NCBI GenBank assembly: GCA_039908345.1
Contig: JAMOBD010000015.1
Coordinates: 1-53,967 of the forward strand
Source: Magnetospirillum sp. WYHS-4
GTDB lineage: Bacteria > Pseudomonadota > Alphaproteobacteria > Rhodospirillales > GLO-3
Direction of reading: 5' to 3'
DNA: 53,967 nucleotides
In this document: piece by piece, positions 35,907 through 46,680 of the stretch
Layout: each line of letters starts with the position of its first letter
Numbering within the stretch: position 1 is the first letter of the stretch
Translations under genes and position numbers: made by a program
The notes under the pieces: generated by a model
The model's input: the letters and a program-made list of their open reading frames with translations, nothing else
Told to the model about the DNA's origin: nothing
Databases searched by the model: none

Positions 35907-36257
35907 ATGGATGTCGAAGAATTCGCCAGGCAAGCCCTGGCCGCCAGCAACTTGCTGAAGGCCATGAGCAACGAAAGCCGGCTGATGATCCTTTGCCAAC
36001 TCGTGCACGGGGAAAAGACGGTCGGCGAGTTGGAAGACGTGGTCCACCTCAGCCAGTCGGCCCTGTCCCAGCACTTGGCCGTGCTGCGCCAAAGCGATCT
36101 GGTCAAGACCCGCCGCGCCGCCCAATCCATTTTCTATTCCCTGGCCGGCCCCGCTCCGCAGGCGGTGATCGAGACTCTCTACCGTCTCTACGGCGGTCCC
36201 GACAACCAATGCATTCCCGTACCGCGTGGTGTCGGCAAGGCCTGTTCGCAGTCCTGA
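35907..36257 (+). CDS. ArsR-family repressor (BigR/SqrR-like)
   Basis: 116 residues: AMSNESRLMILCQLVHGEKTVGELEDVVHLSQSALSQHLAVLRQ is the winged HTH, with KTRRAAQSIFYSL the wing. No CVC metal motif in the recognition helix; a Cys in LMILCQLV and another in DNQCIPVP recall persulfide- or thiol-sensing members, which use two distant cysteines. Likely autoregulated through the inverted repeat upstream. Its target beyond itself is unknown. Confidence 0.85.
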   Translation: MDVEEFARQALAASNLLKAMSNESRLMILCQLVHGEKTVGELEDVVHLSQSALSQHLAVLRQSDLVKTRRAAQSIFYSLAGPAPQAVIETLYRLYGGPDNQCIPVPRGVGKACSQS

Positions 36258-36603
36258 CGGCTTCAGGAAGAACGAGTGACGAAGGTGGGCCGGAGGCTTG
36301 AGGAGGAGCCCCCGGCCCCGCCCGGGTCTCGCTTCGCGAGGGGGGGTCCTTTTGAAGAAACGATCCCCGGATGGACTTCGTTCGACGAAGGGGGGAGGAG
36401 TCGCCGGAGCGATCCCCTTCGATCCTGACGACCTTGACAGGAACGCCGTCACGGCAAAAGCCGGCAAAACTCCCATCGGGAAAACCCCTTAACGCCTAGC
36501 GTGCACCGCTTGCGGAATGCGGCCCCTTTCCCGGGCCTCCCTCGCGGTGCTACGATGGTTCCGGTGCGGAGGGGTCGGAATCTCGGATCGAAAAGGGATG
36601 GGA
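36258..36603. other. Gene-free stretch with two small hairpins
   Basis: Holds CTCGC-TTC-GCGAG (36328-36340) and CTTCGT-TCG-ACGAAG (36376-36390), either of which may end the ArsR transcript. Nothing coding recognised. Confidence 0.4.
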
Positions 36604-37959
<1,356 letters not shown>

Positions 37960-37967
37960 CCCGTCGA

Positions 37968-40016
37968 TCAGACGCGCTTGATGCCGGTCAGGAAGTCTTC
38001 GACCTCCTTGCGCAAGACATCGGACTCATGAAGGAGTTGGCGCGTGGCGCCCAACACCTCGGTGGCCGATTCGCCGGTATCGGTGGCTGCCTGGTTGACG
38101 CCCGCGATGTTGGAACTGACGTCTGTGGTCGCCTTCGAGGCTTCCTCGACGTTGCGGGCGATTTCGCGGGTCGCCGCGCCTTGTTCCTCGACCGCCGCCG
38201 CGATGGCGGAGGCCGCGGCACTGACATCCGAAATCGTGCGGGAGATGCCCTGGATGGCGGTCACCGCGTCGCCGGTGGCGGTCTGGATGCCGGCGATCTG
38301 GGCGCCGATCTCATCGGTGGCGCGCGCTGTCTGGTTGGCCAGGTTCTTGACTTCCGACGCCACGACGGCGAAGCCCTTGCCGGCGTCGCCGGCCCTTGCG
38401 GCCTCGATGGTGGCGTTCAAGGCCAGAAGGTTGGTCTGCTCGGCGATATCGGTGATCAGCGCGACCACTTCGCCGATCTTCTGGGCGGCGTCGGCCAGGC
38501 TCCTGACCTGGGCATTGGTGCGCTCCGCCTCCGATGCCGCGTTGGCGGCGATGGTGTTGGCCTGGTTGACCTGACGGCTGATCTCGGCGATGGAGGCCGA
38601 CAGTTCCTCGGTGGCGGCGGCGACCGTCTGCACGTTGGTCGAGGCTTCCTCGGCCGCGGCGGCCACATGGGTGGCCTGCCGGCTGGTCTCCTCGGCCGTG
38701 GCGGCCATGCCTTGGGCGGTACCTTCCATGGTGGTGGAGGCGGTCTTGACGGCTCCCAGCACCCCCGTGACGCCCTTCTCGAAGACGTTCATCAGCCGTT
38801 CCATGGCCTGGCGGCGCTGTTCCTTGGACGCTTCCTCGCGGCGCTGGTCCTCGGCCATGCGGTCGGCGGCGATGCGGTTGTCCTTGAAGATCTGGACGGC
38901 GGCGGCCATGTGGCCGATCTCGTCGCCGCGGCCGACGCCGGGAATGGCTACCGAGGTGTCGCCGCGGGCCAGTTGTCCCATCGCATCCGTCATGCCGGCG
39001 ATGGGGCCGGTGATGCCCCGCACGATGACGGCGGTCAGCGCGGCGGCGGCGGCCAGCAGGACCAGGGTGAGGGCCGAATAGAGGGTCAGGTCGCGCACGG
39101 CGGAGGAATGGATTTCCTCCACCAGCTTCTCCAGGCCGACGGCGGCCTCGTCCTCGACGGCCTTCAGCAGGTCGATCTTCTGCGTGGCGGCGGCGAACCA
39201 CTGGGGCGCCTCGACGCCCTGGACGCTGCCGGTGGCCAAGCTCTCGATGGCGACCTTGCGCATGCGTTCAACATCGTCCACGGCCTTGCCCTTGACGGTC
39301 TCGCGGAAACGCGACACCAGCTTGTCACCGGCGTACGCTTCGAAGGTGCGGAAGTAGGTCTGCTGCTCGGCGCCCCGTTCGCAGAACTGCTTGTAAAGCG
39401 CCGACGAGAAAGTGCCGGCACCGAAGCCGGCGGCGCCCAGGGCACGTTCGATGCCGGACCTCTCCTTGCCGTATAGCAGGCTGGTGTAGGCGACGATCTG
39501 TTTGGTCACCAGGGCGTCGGTGCTGAGGAGGGCGGTTTCTTCCACGATGGCCAGCAGCTTGGCAATGGTGCCTGTGTAATAGCCAGCCGAATCAGGCGGT
39601 GCGATGCCCAGGGCGGAAACCTGCCTGCGGGTATCGTCCAGCTTGCCGACGGCGGCTTCGGCATCGCGCACCTTGGCGGCGAACTGGGCGCCGTAGCGGC
39701 CAAGGTCGATGCCCTTCAGAGCCTTCTCGGCCAGGGTCCGCTTGTCGTCGGCGGTCTTGCGCTGCTTGGGCAGATCGTCCTTGAAGCTTTCGCCCTTGCT
39801 GGACAGGAAACCGGCGGACATGCCGCGTTCCTTCTGCATCTCGTGGACGAAGGCACTGATGACCGGACCGGTTGTGACCAGAGCCTCGAGCTGCCGGGTC
39901 TTGCTTTCCTCGCCCATGCGGTCGACAACCACGAGACCGGAAAATAGCAGCAGGCCCAGGATGGGCAATACCAGGGCGATGGCGATGCGCGCGCCGATGC
40001 GGACGTTGGACAGCAT
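37968..40016 (-). CDS. Methyl-accepting chemotaxis protein with NIT domain
   Basis: 682 residues from ATG 40016, with GGGGGAG close before it; a GTG at 40034 is possible. TM1 ([20 protein letters not shown]), a periplasmic NIT (nitrate/nitrite-sensing) domain of about 270 residues containing [22 protein letters not shown]2 ([20 protein letters not shown]), HAMP, and the signalling hairpin [35 protein letters not shown]. Ligand not read from sequence; nitrate or nitrite is a guess from the domain name and the neighbouring FNR-linked genes. Confidence 0.93.
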   Translation of the reverse strand: MLSNVRIGARIAIALVLPILGLLLFSGLVVVDRMGEESKTRQLEALVTTGPVISAFVHEMQKERGMSAGFLSSKGESFKDDLPKQRKTADDKRTLAEKALKGIDLGRYGAQFAAKVRDAEAAVGKLDDTRRQVSALGIAPPDSAGYYTGTIAKLLAIVEETALLSTDALVTKQIVAYTSLLYGKERSGIERALGAAGFGAGTFSSALYKQFCERGAEQQTYFRTFEAYAGDKLVSRFRETVKGKAVDDVERMRKVAIESLATGSVQGVEAPQWFAAATQKIDLLKAVEDEAAVGLEKLVEEIHSSAVRDLTLYSALTLVLLAAAAALTAVIVRGITGPIAGMTDAMGQLARGDTSVAIPGVGRGDEIGHMAAAVQIFKDNRIAADRMAEDQRREEASKEQRRQAMERLMNVFEKGVTGVLGAVKTASTTMEGTAQGMAATAEETSRQATHVAAAAEEASTNVQTVAAATEELSASIAEISRQVNQANTIAANAASEAERTNAQVRSLADAAQKIGEVVALITDIAEQTNLLALNATIEAARAGDAGKGFAVVASEVKNLANQTARATDEIGAQIAGIQTATGDAVTAIQGISRTISDVSAAASAIAAAVEEQGAATREIARNVEEASKATTDVSSNIAGVNQAATDTGESATEVLGATRQLLHESDVLRKEVEDFLTGIKRV

Positions 40017-40115
40017 GGACTCCCCCTGAGACACTTGGTCTCGCGAATTTGGGCCACACTATATACATGGAACCGATTTGTAGAAACCCCAAAGAATTTC
40101 GACATCTCGGGACGA

Positions 40116-40129
40116 TTGATTGCCATCAA
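40116..40129. promoter_or_regulatory. Perfect FNR/FixK-type box
   Basis: TTGATTGCCATCAA matches TTGAT-N4-ATCAA fully. If activation is at the usual -41.5 position, transcription toward the DUF2249 gene would start near 40164, which rules out ATG 40160 and supports ATG 40220. It may also serve the divergent chemoreceptor gene. Confidence 0.75.
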
Positions 40130-40219
40130 GGAGAATGGAGGCTCGCAGAGCTTAGTGTCATGGCCGGTGCAACGAGGGATTTCCGGGCGACGAAGAAAGC
40201 GCCTGCGGTTGTTTCCAAG

Positions 40220-40972
40220 ATGACGCGTTTCACGGTATCCGATCCTGTCGCGCGGGTCATGGCGGTCCGGCCGGCGGCCTTGGAGGAACTGCGCAGGCGG
40301 TTTCCCGCCCTCGGCTGTTTCGCCGATCCCGCCCTGGCCGGCGAGGTGACCCTCGGCGAGGCTGCCCACATGGCGGAGGTCGGCCCGCTTTCCCTGGTCG
40401 CCTTCGTCAACGGGGAAGCCGATGGCCTGGGGGCCACCCAGGACGAGGCCGAGACCGTTCCCTCCTGGATGGGCGAGGCCGCGGCGCAGGATATCCCGCT
40501 GGACGTCCGGCCGCAGATCGCCGCCGGGGAAGATCCGCGCGACCGCATTGTCGGCTTGGCCCGGGCCGTGCCCGAGCGGGGATACCTCTCCATCCTGGCG
40601 CCTTTCGATCCCCTGCCCTTGCGGCGGCTGCTGGGGGGGGCTGGCTTTTCCAGCCATGCGCGGCGCGAGGCGCCGGGGCGTTGGCGGGTGGTCTTCCATC
40701 GCGACGGGGGCGGGATGTCGCCCTCTCATCCGGTGGCGCCCCTGGACATGGCCGTGCTGGATCTGCGGAGGATGGAGGCGCCGGGCCCCCTGGTCGCCAT
40801 CTTGTCGCGCATCGATAGCGGGCAGGGACGGGGCGGGCCGTTCGAAGTCCTGCTGGCCCGCGACCCCATCTTCCTTTACCCCGAATTGGCGGAGCGTGGC
40901 TGGCAGGCCGAAGCCCTGCCGGCGTCCGATGGCGGGGTACGGCTGCGTCTATCGAAGGCAGAAGGCGCATGA
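40220..40972 (+). CDS. DUF1858/DUF2249 tandem-domain protein
   Basis: 250 residues from ATG 40220. Residues 1-65 resemble DUF1858 (FTVSDPVARVMAVRPAALEE, FPALGCF), followed by two DUF2249 units (IPLDVRPQIAAGEDPRDRIV through RRLLGGAGFSSHARR; and MAVLDLRRMEAPGPLVAILS through YPELAERGWQAEAL). These domains are common near denitrification and nitrogen-oxide genes. First gene of an operon with ATGA overlap to the next gene and an FNR-type box upstream. An earlier in-frame ATG at 40160 is possible but less likely. Confidence 0.8.
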   Translation: MTRFTVSDPVARVMAVRPAALEELRRRFPALGCFADPALAGEVTLGEAAHMAEVGPLSLVAFVNGEADGLGATQDEAETVPSWMGEAAAQDIPLDVRPQIAAGEDPRDRIVGLARAVPERGYLSILAPFDPLPLRRLLGGAGFSSHARREAPGRWRVVFHRDGGGMSPSHPVAPLDMAVLDLRRMEAPGPLVAILSRIDSGQGRGGPFEVLLARDPIFLYPELAERGWQAEALPASDGGVRLRLSKAEGA

Positions 40973-42318
40973 GCTTTCCCGGCGCCATCCTGATGGGAGC
41001 CCAGAAGCGGTTGCTGCCTGTCTCCGTGCCCTATCGGTTTTTCCTGGGGGCGGCGGCCGGCCATGTGCTGGCTTGGCTGCTGCTCGCCCTGGCGGCCGAC
41101 CAGGTGCCCGGCTACGGCGGCGGTCCAGGGCCGGTGCTGGCGGTGGTCCACGCCCTGACCCTGGGGGTGTTCGCCGCCACCGCCATGGGCGCCTCCTTCC
41201 AGATGTTGCCGGTGGCGACGGGACAGGAATTGGTCGCTCTCTGGCCCTGTCGGCTGGCTTTCTGGCTGCTGTTTCCCGGCGCCCTCGTGCTGCTGGCCGG
41301 CTTCCATCTCGGCAAGCCGGGCGTCATGGCGATCGGCGCCGGGACGGTCAGTCTGGCTTTTCTGCCGTTCGCCTGGGTGGTGGGCGACCTGTTATGGAAA
41401 ACGCGGGGCATCCTCCTTGTCCTGCGGTTCCACGCCTGGACGGCGCTTGCCGCCCTGGGCGGCCTGGCGCTGCTGGGGCTGGCCCTGATCGCCGACTACG
41501 ACCATGGCTTCCTGCCCGACCGCTCGTCGGCGGGACTGGCCCACCTGATCCTGGCGGTCTTCGGCTTCATGGGGTTCCTCGCCTTCGGCTACAGTCACAT
41601 CCTGGTGCCCATGTTCGCCTTGTCTCCGGCTTCCGATCCGGGCCGGGCCAAGCTGGGCTACGGTCTGGCCCTGGCCGCCCTGCTGGCGGGCGTGTCCGGA
41701 GCCCTTTCCGGCATTTCGGTCCTACTGGTCGGGGCGGCCATCCTTGGCCTGGCGGCGACCGGAGTGCACCTGCACCAGATGCGTCTCAGCCTGAAGACCG
41801 GCATGCGCAAGAACCTGGGCCTGTCCTTCGTCCTGGTGAAAACCGCCTGGGGCCTGCTGCCCCTGACCTTAACCGTCGGGGGGCTGGCGGCGGCTGGCGG
41901 CGGCGGCGGGCGGATGGTCGCGCTGTTCGGCTTTTTGGCGCTATTCGGCTGGCTGCTGACCTTCCTGACCGGCATCCTCCAACGGATCGTCCCTTTCCTG
42001 GCTTCCATGAACGCCGGCAAGGGCAAGGGCGGACGCACGCCCAGGCTTTCGGAATTGGCGGCGGAAGGTCCCCTGAAGGTCCACGCCGCCTGCCATTTCG
42101 CCGCCCTGGCGCTGGGGGCGGTGGGGATCGGCGGCGGCTGGCCGGCCGTCATCCAGGGCGCCGCCTCGATCGGCCTGGCCGGGGCGGCCGCCTTTTTCTG
42201 GTTCGTGGCGGACGTCTACCGGCGCCTGCTGCGCTCGCGCGCGCAACAACAACACCAAGCAACGGAAACCGAAACCGATGTTCTACCTCCGACTGCCCAT
42301 CCTGCAGACCCTGCATGA
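40969..42318 (+). CDS. Polytopic membrane protein, NnrS / haem-copper-oxidase-I-like
   Basis: 449 residues with about 12 membrane helices. Several helices carry single histidines in oxidase-subunit-I-like settings (FLGAAAGHVLAWLLL; VVHALTLGVFAATAMGASFQ; LVLRFHAWTALAALGG; FGYSHILVPMFALS), as in NnrS proteins that bind haem and copper and protect against NO. Exact family is uncertain. Overlaps the DUF2249 gene by four bases and the hemerythrin gene by 41. Confidence 0.72.
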   Translation: MSFPGAILMGAQKRLLPVSVPYRFFLGAAAGHVLAWLLLALAADQVPGYGGGPGPVLAVVHALTLGVFAATAMGASFQMLPVATGQELVALWPCRLAFWLLFPGALVLLAGFHLGKPGVMAIGAGTVSLAFLPFAWVVGDLLWKTRGILLVLRFHAWTALAALGGLALLGLALIADYDHGFLPDRSSAGLAHLILAVFGFMGFLAFGYSHILVPMFALSPASDPGRAKLGYGLALAALLAGVSGALSGISVLLVGAAILGLAATGVHLHQMRLSLKTGMRKNLGLSFVLVKTAWGLLPLTLTVGGLAAAGGGGGRMVALFGFLALFGWLLTFLTGILQRIVPFLASMNAGKGKGGRTPRLSELAAEGPLKVHAACHFAALALGAVGIGGGWPAVIQGAASIGLAGAAAFFWFVADVYRRLLRSRAQQQHQATETETDVLPPTAHPADPA

Positions 42319-42790
42319 GGAACACATGTCCGTCCTGGCGCTGCTCGAGCGCCTGGAAACCTATCTCGGCAAGCGCGACGCCGGCTCCCCGCCGTCGGCC
42401 GGCGACGGCGAGACGGCGGCCCTGCTGGGCGACCTGGTCGCCAGCATGGAGGGCGAGATATCCCATCACTATTCCTTCGAGGAGCAGCACCTGTTCCCGC
42501 GCTTCATGGAATTGGCCGGGCCCGGCATCCCGATGATGCTGAAGGACGAGCACGACTCGATCCGCCCGGTGGCCAAGCGCCTGGCCGACCTGGGCCGCGC
42601 CGCCCAGGCGGGCGCGTTCGACGCGGCGACCTGGAAGGAATTCCACGAACTGGGCCTGGAAATGGTCGAACGCGAGGTCTTCCACGTCCAGAAGGAGGAA
42701 ATGGGCTTCCTGCCGGCCCTGGACCAGATGCTTCCTCCCGATGCCGGCCCGGCCCTGGCCGATGCCTACGCCGCCCTGAAGAAGGGGTGA
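42278..42790 (+). CDS. Hemerythrin HHE domain protein
   Basis: 170 residues. Iron-ligand pattern of a four-helix hemerythrin: LHEEHMSVLALLERLE, GEISHHYSFEEQHLFPRF, KDEHDSIRPVAKRL and REVFHVQKEEMGFLP. Such proteins bind a di-iron centre and sense or detoxify O2 or NO (compare YtfE). Starts inside the previous gene, so translation is coupled. Third gene of the FNR-linked operon. Confidence 0.9.
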   Translation: MFYLRLPILQTLHEEHMSVLALLERLETYLGKRDAGSPPSAGDGETAALLGDLVASMEGEISHHYSFEEQHLFPRFMELAGPGIPMMLKDEHDSIRPVAKRLADLGRAAQAGAFDAATWKEFHELGLEMVEREVFHVQKEEMGFLPALDQMLPPDAGPALADAYAALKKG

Positions 42791-42816
42791 GCGGCGCAAC
42801 CCCTTGAACTTCCGGT

Positions 42817-42837
42817 CCCGGAGCCCCAGACTCCGGG
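42817..42837 (+). terminator. Hairpin after the hemerythrin gene
   Basis: CCCGGAG/CTCCGGG 7-bp stem with a 7-base loop, 27 bases after the stop. No T-run follows, so termination would be imperfect. Confidence 0.5.
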
Positions 42838-42957
42838 AAATCGGATTGCTTGTCGGAAGCATTTGGGCCGGAAGGTAAAATGGGGTATGGTGCCGCGGGA
42901 AGGAGTCGGGGGTGTCTGCCCGGTCGACCCTCTGCCGGATGTAACGGGGGATAGATT

Positions 42958-43890
42958 ATGAGCGAAAAGAAATTCCGCCTGGTGACCCGCAGCGACTTCG
43001 ACGGCTTGGCCTGTGCCGTGCTGTTGAAGGAACTCGACATGATCAACGAGATCAAGTTCGTCCATCCCAAGGACATGCAGGACGGCACGATCCTGATCTC
43101 GGATTCGGACATCACCACCAACCTGCCCTACGTCAAGGGCGTGCACTTGGCTTTCGACCATCACCTGAGCGAAACCATTCGCCTGGGCGAGAGGGCCGCG
43201 AATCACATCATCGAGGCGGAAGCCCCGTCGGCGGCCCGCGTGGTCTACAACTACTACGGCGGCAAGAAGGCCTTCCCCACGGTCTCCGACGCGATGATGG
43301 ACGCGGTGGACAAGGGCGACTCGGCGCAGTTCAGCCGCGAGGAGATCCTCGACCCCCAGGGCTGGGTGCTGATGAACTTCCTGATGGACGCCCGCACCGG
43401 GCTCGGCCGCTTCAAGGAATTCCGCATCTCCAATTACCAGTTGATGATGCAGCTGATCGACTACTGCCGGAACCACGACATCGGCCAGATTCTGGCGCTG
43501 CCGGACGTCAAGGAACGCGTCGATCTCTACATGGAACACCGGGAACCCTTCCGCCGCCAGCTCGAACGCTGCGCCACGGTGCATGGCAACGTGGTGGTAT
43601 TGGATTTGCGCAAGGAAGACACCATCTATGCCGGCAACCGGTTCATGATCTACGCCCTGCATCCGCAGACCAACATCTCGATCCATGCGCTTTGGGGGCT
43701 GAACAAGCTGAACACGGTGTTCGCGGTCGGCAAGTCCATCTTGAACCGCAGTTCGAAGACCAACATCGGCGAACTGATGCTGAAGTACGGCGGCGGCGGC
43801 CATGCCAATGCCGGCACCTGCCAGGTCGACAACGACGAATCCGAAGCGGTGCTGAAGGATCTGATCGCCAAGATGATCGCGGACGGCTAG
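42958..43890 (+). CDS. DHH-family phosphoesterase
   Basis: 310 residues. DHH core: LVTRSDFDGLACAVLLKELD, ISDSDITTN, LAFDHHLSET, and a C-terminal DHHA1 end with LKYGGGGHANAGTCQVD. Metal-dependent phosphoesterases of this kind include exopolyphosphatases, nanoRNases and cyclic-di-AMP hydrolases. Which one cannot be settled. Starts 28 bases before the CtpA protease gene with no visible terminator between. Confidence 0.87.
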   Translation: MSEKKFRLVTRSDFDGLACAVLLKELDMINEIKFVHPKDMQDGTILISDSDITTNLPYVKGVHLAFDHHLSETIRLGERAANHIIEAEAPSAARVVYNYYGGKKAFPTVSDAMMDAVDKGDSAQFSREEILDPQGWVLMNFLMDARTGLGRFKEFRISNYQLMMQLIDYCRNHDIGQILALPDVKERVDLYMEHREPFRRQLERCATVHGNVVVLDLRKEDTIYAGNRFMIYALHPQTNISIHALWGLNKLNTVFAVGKSILNRSSKTNIGELMLKYGGGGHANAGTCQVDNDESEAVLKDLIAKMIADG

Positions 43891-43918
43891 AGTCGATCCG
43901 AAGTCAGAAGGAGTACGG

Positions 43919-45436
43919 ATGAGCTGGAACCGCCTGTCGCGGGCGTTGGTGCTGGCGGCGAGCTTCGCCGCCGGGGCTGTCCTGCCGTCCCTGGTCGGCT
44001 GCTCGGGCGGCGACTCTCCCTTCGCCGTCGGGCGGGTGGCCGGGCTGTTTTCCGGCGATGCGCTGTCCCTGGACGCCGAGGGCGAGCGGCAGCTCAAGCG
44101 TTTCGAGGAGACCTACCGGGGCTACGTCAAGCCCAAGGACGACGGCCAGGCGGGGCGGCAACTCAAGCATTTCTCGGACGCCTTCAAGCGGGTGCGGGCC
44201 AACTACGTCCATCCGGTGGCCGACCGCGAGCTGATCGAGGCGGCGATCAAGGGCGTCAAGGACAAGAACCCGGACCCCAAGTCCATGGACCCGGCGGTCC
44301 TGGTGGAAACGGCGTTGGACGCCATGCTGACGTCCCTGGACCCCCATTCCGGCTACCTCAATCCCGACGAGTTCAAGGAAGTGGGCGTCGCCACCAAGGG
44401 CGAATTCGGCGGCCTGGGGATCGAGGTCTCCAGCGAGGACGGCTACGTCAAGGTCATCGCCCCCATGGAGGAAACTCCGGCGGCGCGGGCCGGCATCAAG
44501 ACGGGCGACCTGATCACCCACCTGGATGGGCAGTCGATCAAGGACATCCAGTTGGCCGACGCGGTCAAGCGCATGCGGGGCAAGCCGGGCACCAAGATCC
44601 GTCTGACCGTCAAGCGGGGCGAACAGGCGCCTTTCGACGTGACCCTGATCCGGGCGGTCATCGAGGTGAAGGCGGCCCGCTGGCGGCTGGAAGGCGACGT
44701 GGGCTACCTGCGGGTGACCCGGTTCAACGCGAAGCTGGAAGAAACCGTTTCCCAAGCCATCGACGACATCCGGGCCAAGGCGGGCGGCAAGCTGCGCGGC
44801 ATGGTGCTCGACCTGCGCAACAATCCCGGTGGCCTGCTCGACCAGTCGGTGGCGCTGGCCGACGCCTTTCTGGATCACGGGACGGTGGTCAGCGTGCGCG
44901 GCCGCGACAAGGACGACAGCCGTTCCTACGATGCGGGCGGCGGCGACGCGGCGCCGGGGCTGCCGCTGGTGGTCCTGATCAACGGCGGCTCCGCTTCCGC
45001 TTCCGAGATTGTGGCCGGGGCCTTGCAGGACCAGCGCCGGGCCGTGGTCATGGGGACCCGTTCCTTCGGCAAGGGCTCGGTGCAGACCATCCTGCCCTTG
45101 CCGGTGGAAGGCGGCCTGCGCCTGACCACCCAGCTCTACTACACGCCGTCAGGGCGCGCCATCCAGGCCCTGGGCGTGGAACCCGACATCGCCGTAACCT
45201 CGCCGGAGGACCCGGAAAAGCAGGCCAAGCGCCGCCGCGAGGCCGACCTGCCCCATGCCATTCCGGCGCAGAACGAAGCCGCCAGCCGGACCCGCGCCAC
45301 CCTCGCCGAAGCCGACTGCCCGCTGGCCAAGGACGGCGACAAGGAAGACCGGATGCTGGGCTGCGCCCTGGACCTGGTCCGCGCCGGTTCCGCCGAGGCC
45401 TACCTCAGCCACCGCCGCACCGCGCAGAAGTTCTGA
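43919..45436 (+). CDS. ctpA: Carboxyl-terminal processing protease, lipoprotein form
   Basis: 505 residues, S41 family. A lipoprotein signal ends at LVGCSGG (Cys 28). PDZ domain about 150-240 (GEFGGLGIEVSSEDGYVKVI, AGIKTGDLITHLDGQSI), protease core with LDLRNNPGGLLDQSVALADA, the nucleophile in INGGSASASEIVAGAL and the lysine in GTRSFGKGSVQTIL. Degrades or trims periplasmic proteins. C-terminal extension with two cysteines (ADCPLAKDG, LGCALDLV). Confidence 0.95.
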   Translation: MSWNRLSRALVLAASFAAGAVLPSLVGCSGGDSPFAVGRVAGLFSGDALSLDAEGERQLKRFEETYRGYVKPKDDGQAGRQLKHFSDAFKRVRANYVHPVADRELIEAAIKGVKDKNPDPKSMDPAVLVETALDAMLTSLDPHSGYLNPDEFKEVGVATKGEFGGLGIEVSSEDGYVKVIAPMEETPAARAGIKTGDLITHLDGQSIKDIQLADAVKRMRGKPGTKIRLTVKRGEQAPFDVTLIRAVIEVKAARWRLEGDVGYLRVTRFNAKLEETVSQAIDDIRAKAGGKLRGMVLDLRNNPGGLLDQSVALADAFLDHGTVVSVRGRDKDDSRSYDAGGGDAAPGLPLVVLINGGSASASEIVAGALQDQRRAVVMGTRSFGKGSVQTILPLPVEGGLRLTTQLYYTPSGRAIQALGVEPDIAVTSPEDPEKQAKRRREADLPHAIPAQNEAASRTRATLAEADCPLAKDGDKEDRMLGCALDLVRAGSAEAYLSHRRTAQKF

Positions 45437-45477
45437 ACCTAAATCCGGCGGTTTGGGTCCGCTGATGAATTACCGCC

Positions 45478-45725
45478 CTAATTTGGAGCGTGCGCCAAAA
45501 TGGTGTAGTTCCAATCGCCATGGCACTCATGGCGTTGGATGTTGATTTCGGCCATCTCTGCGGCGATGACCTATACGCCGGCGGGATAGGGTCTCGGACT
45601 GGACCTTGAGGACGGCCTGTGTGGTGGTGGCGGCACTCAGTTGGACGATGGCTTGGTAGCTGACCAGCGGTCGGGCACGCCAATTCTGGGTGATGAACGA
45701 GAAGCGGCGGTGTTCGATCTTGTTC
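45478..45725 (-). pseudogene. C-terminal fragment of an ISAzo13-type transposase
   Basis: Minus-strand reading from about 45725: NKIEHRRFSFITQNWRARPL, VSYQAIVQLSAATTTQAVLK, then, after a frame break, MAEINIQRHECHGDWNYTIL and a TAG at 45478-45480. This is the recognisable end of ISAzo13-family transposases. The rest of the element and its ends are missing, and the fragment joins straight to DUF255 sequence. Confidence 0.75.
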
Positions 45726-46540
45726 CATCTGCTGGTGCCAGTCGTCCAGGACCGACCCGCCCGGGCGGCCGTCCCGCCACCAGTGGACCAGTCCTTCCCC
45801 CGACATGAGATGACGGGCAACGAAGCGCCAGGCATCCTCGGCCGCCGCGATCCAGCCCGGCTCTCCCAGCGCCACGCCGGCCTCGGCCAGGGCGGCGATG
45901 GCAAGGCCGTTGGCATCGGCCAGCAACTTGTCGTCCAGGCGGGGCCGCGCCTTGCGCACGGCCCGGAACCGAACCCGCCGCCGGGCAGGCGCATGTCGTC
46001 GAGAAGGAAATGGACCGTGCCCCGGATGCGGTCCTCCAGAAGGGGGGGAGCAGGTCTCCTTCCAGACCTCCACCAGGAGCGACAGCATCGCGGCGTGAGG
46101 TCCAGCATCTTCTCGAAATGGGGCTCCCGCCAAGCGGCATCGACCGCGTAGCGGAAGAACCCGCCGCCCACATGGTCGTAGAGGCCTCCCAGGGCCATTC
46201 GCTCCAGGCTCAGGGTCACGATCTCCCGCCAGTCCGCACAGCCCTCGCGCCGGGATGCCCGCCACAGGGCCAGAAGGGCGGGAAGGCGCGGATGCTTGGG
46301 CGCCGCACCGAAACCGCCCTCGAAGGGATCGGCCTCGGCAGCCAGGCGGGTCAAGGCGTCCCCTCCGGAGGCGGGGTGGCGCTTTCCGGTATCGGCCACC
46401 GTCTTTCCTTGGCGATGGAGAGCCACGGCTTGGTCCAGAACCTCGCGGAAGGACGGTATGCCGCCGCGTGGATCGGGCGGAAAGTAGCCGCCGCCCAGGA
46501 TCGGCCGGCCGTCGGGGGCAAGGAACATGGTCAAAGGCCG
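45726..46540 (-). pseudogene. Frameshifted fragment of a DUF255 (thioredoxin-domain, YyaL-like) protein
   Basis: Begins at RPLTMFLAPDGRPILGGGYFPP and FGAAPKHPRLPALLALWRA, LERMALGGLYDHVGGGFFRY, DAAWREPHFEKML; then the frame changes at least three times (LLVEVWKETC; LEDRIRGTVHFLLDDMRLPG; RPRLDDKLLADANGLAIAAL, FVARHLMSGEGLVHWWRDG). Both ends are missing: the N-terminal CHWC thioredoxin part and about the last third. Dead gene. Confidence 0.82.
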
Positions 46541-46680
46541 GCCGGTCTGCATGTAAACGGTGTCATTGTGCACCTCGACCCAGTCGCCGCTCTCGATGCC
46601 CCGGCTGGCCGCGTCCTTGGTGTTGATGACCAGGAAGTTATCCGGCCAGCGCTGGGAGAGATAGGGCTTGCCCTTGCCGA
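46541..46680 (-). pseudogene. Fragment of a molybdopterin oxidoreductase (arsenite-oxidase-like) C-terminal domain
   Basis: Minus strand reads GKGKPYLSQRWPDNFLVINT, KDAASRGIESGDWVEVHNDT, VYMQTG. This pattern (KDAxxRGIxxGDWVxVxND) is typical of the molybdopterin-dinucleotide-binding domain in DMSO-reductase-type enzymes, with the arsenite-oxidase group the closest I recall. It is fused in frame to DUF255 sequence on one side and abuts a plus-strand PPOX fragment on the other. Confidence 0.5.
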
